DNA of 32,436 nucleotides from Thermoplasmata archaeon. Lineage in GTDB: Archaea > Thermoplasmatota > Thermoplasmata > RBG-16-68-12. Made by a program: the position numbers and the translations under genes. The stretch is taken from the NCBI GenBank assembly GCA_035632695.1, contig DASQGG010000049.1, forward strand, positions 1 to 32,436. The letters are read 5' to 3'. The number at the start of each line of letters is the position of its first letter. The first letter of the stretch is position 1. Shown one piece after another: positions 32,169-32,436 of this stretch. A model generated the notes under the pieces. That model saw nothing but the letters and a program-made list of their open reading frames with translations, was not told the origin of the DNA and made no database searches.

Positions 32169-32436
32169 TGGGTTCAGAATCAGACATTTGCGCCCTTCTG
32201 ACAGGGCTATTCGGGTGACTTTCTGGTAACCGGCCCCAATGACATGGGACCACGGTATGTGAGGCCAACCTTGGTCGGGGGGTGAGGACTGAGACCGCAA
32301 CCGGCAACAAACCCGCCTCGGGCCGCGCTCGAGGCCCTTGTCGCGGCTGAACGCCAGGAATCAGCCCCCTTGTGCTGGCACGTAGGACTTCCTTTCCAGT
32401 TTGGGCTTTGTCAGTGACCTGTCGGGGTATTATCAA
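32169..32436. other. Right-edge stretch without a convincing gene
   Basis: Base composition is more even than in the rest of the window, and no frame shows the strong third-position G/C bias of the neighbouring genes. A 6-bp hairpin TGAACC-N6-GGTTCA spans 32159-32176. The minus strand is open to the edge for 126 codons, but the translation is Pro/Arg/Ser-rich without a recognisable domain. The end of an intergenic region or a decayed gene is most likely. Confidence 0.4.

Noticed and set aside
32040-32180. Possible tRNA near the right edge, suggested by GGTTCAAAC and hairpins
   Set aside because: The base pairing needed for a T-stem (position 53 with 61) and a cloverleaf is absent on both strands.

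Overview
The window is about 32 kb of GC-rich, densely coded archaeal chromosome. Archaeal identity rests on a Kae1-type tRNA threonylcarbamoyltransferase, a short (about 223-residue) archaeal triosephosphate isomerase, a CopG-type ribbon-helix-helix regulator, an SbcD-related archaeal phosphoesterase, and TATA-like boxes centred about 27 bp before many start codons, which suggests widespread leaderless transcription. Large glycosylatable surface proteins with one membrane anchor, plus a formate-tetrahydrofolate ligase, fit an uncultured Thermoplasmatota-like lineage best, but the lineage is an inference. I see no rRNA, tRNA, insertion sequence, phage module or CRISPR array.

Layout. 1-4154 (minus): an oligopeptide ABC importer operon, with a substrate-binding protein carrying two PKD domains and a membrane anchor, then DppB, then DppC cut by the left edge. 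4376-8752: a 1-pyrroline-5-carboxylate dehydrogenase, a small unknown protein, a Rieske ferredoxin, a family 2 glycosyltransferase and a membrane protein. 8851-12533: Kae1 with a coupled GNAT acetyltransferase, a winged-helix regulator, a class V aminotransferase and a ribbon-helix-helix protein. Peptide uptake, amino-acid dehydrogenase and aminotransferase together suggest a peptide- or amino-acid-using heterotroph.

12752-20701 is an envelope region and the most unusual part. It has three small membrane or exported proteins, then a Cas4-like PD-(D/E)XK nuclease with four predicted membrane helices inserted in its fold. Next comes an exported lamin-tail/phospholipase-D-like protein whose reading frame overlaps the Cas4-like gene by 170 nt. 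Divergent from these is a 1245-residue surface protein with tandem repeats of about 124 residues, one membrane helix and a conserved-looking cytoplasmic domain. A membrane-tethered pair of nucleic-acid-processing enzymes beside a receptor-like surface protein is the best candidate here for an undescribed system. The functional link is inferred from position only.

20795-23503 is a sugar-phosphate cluster: triosephosphate isomerase (minus), divergent from a LacD-type aldolase and a class I fructose-1,6-bisphosphatase (plus). A perfect 10-bp palindrome lies between the divergent starts. The three enzymes can run from triose phosphates to fructose 6-phosphate. 23511-28489 (minus) holds a methyltransferase, a two-domain acetyltransferase, an unknown protein, formate-tetrahydrofolate ligase, an SbcD-related phosphoesterase and a SnoaL-like protein. 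28646-32436 holds a short zinc-ribbon gene, a structured intergenic region, a second phosphoesterase, an EamA transporter, a cysteine-rich mini-protein, a DUF4382 lipobox-free exported protein, a DUF488 protein, and a right-hand stretch of about 430 bp without a convincing intact gene.
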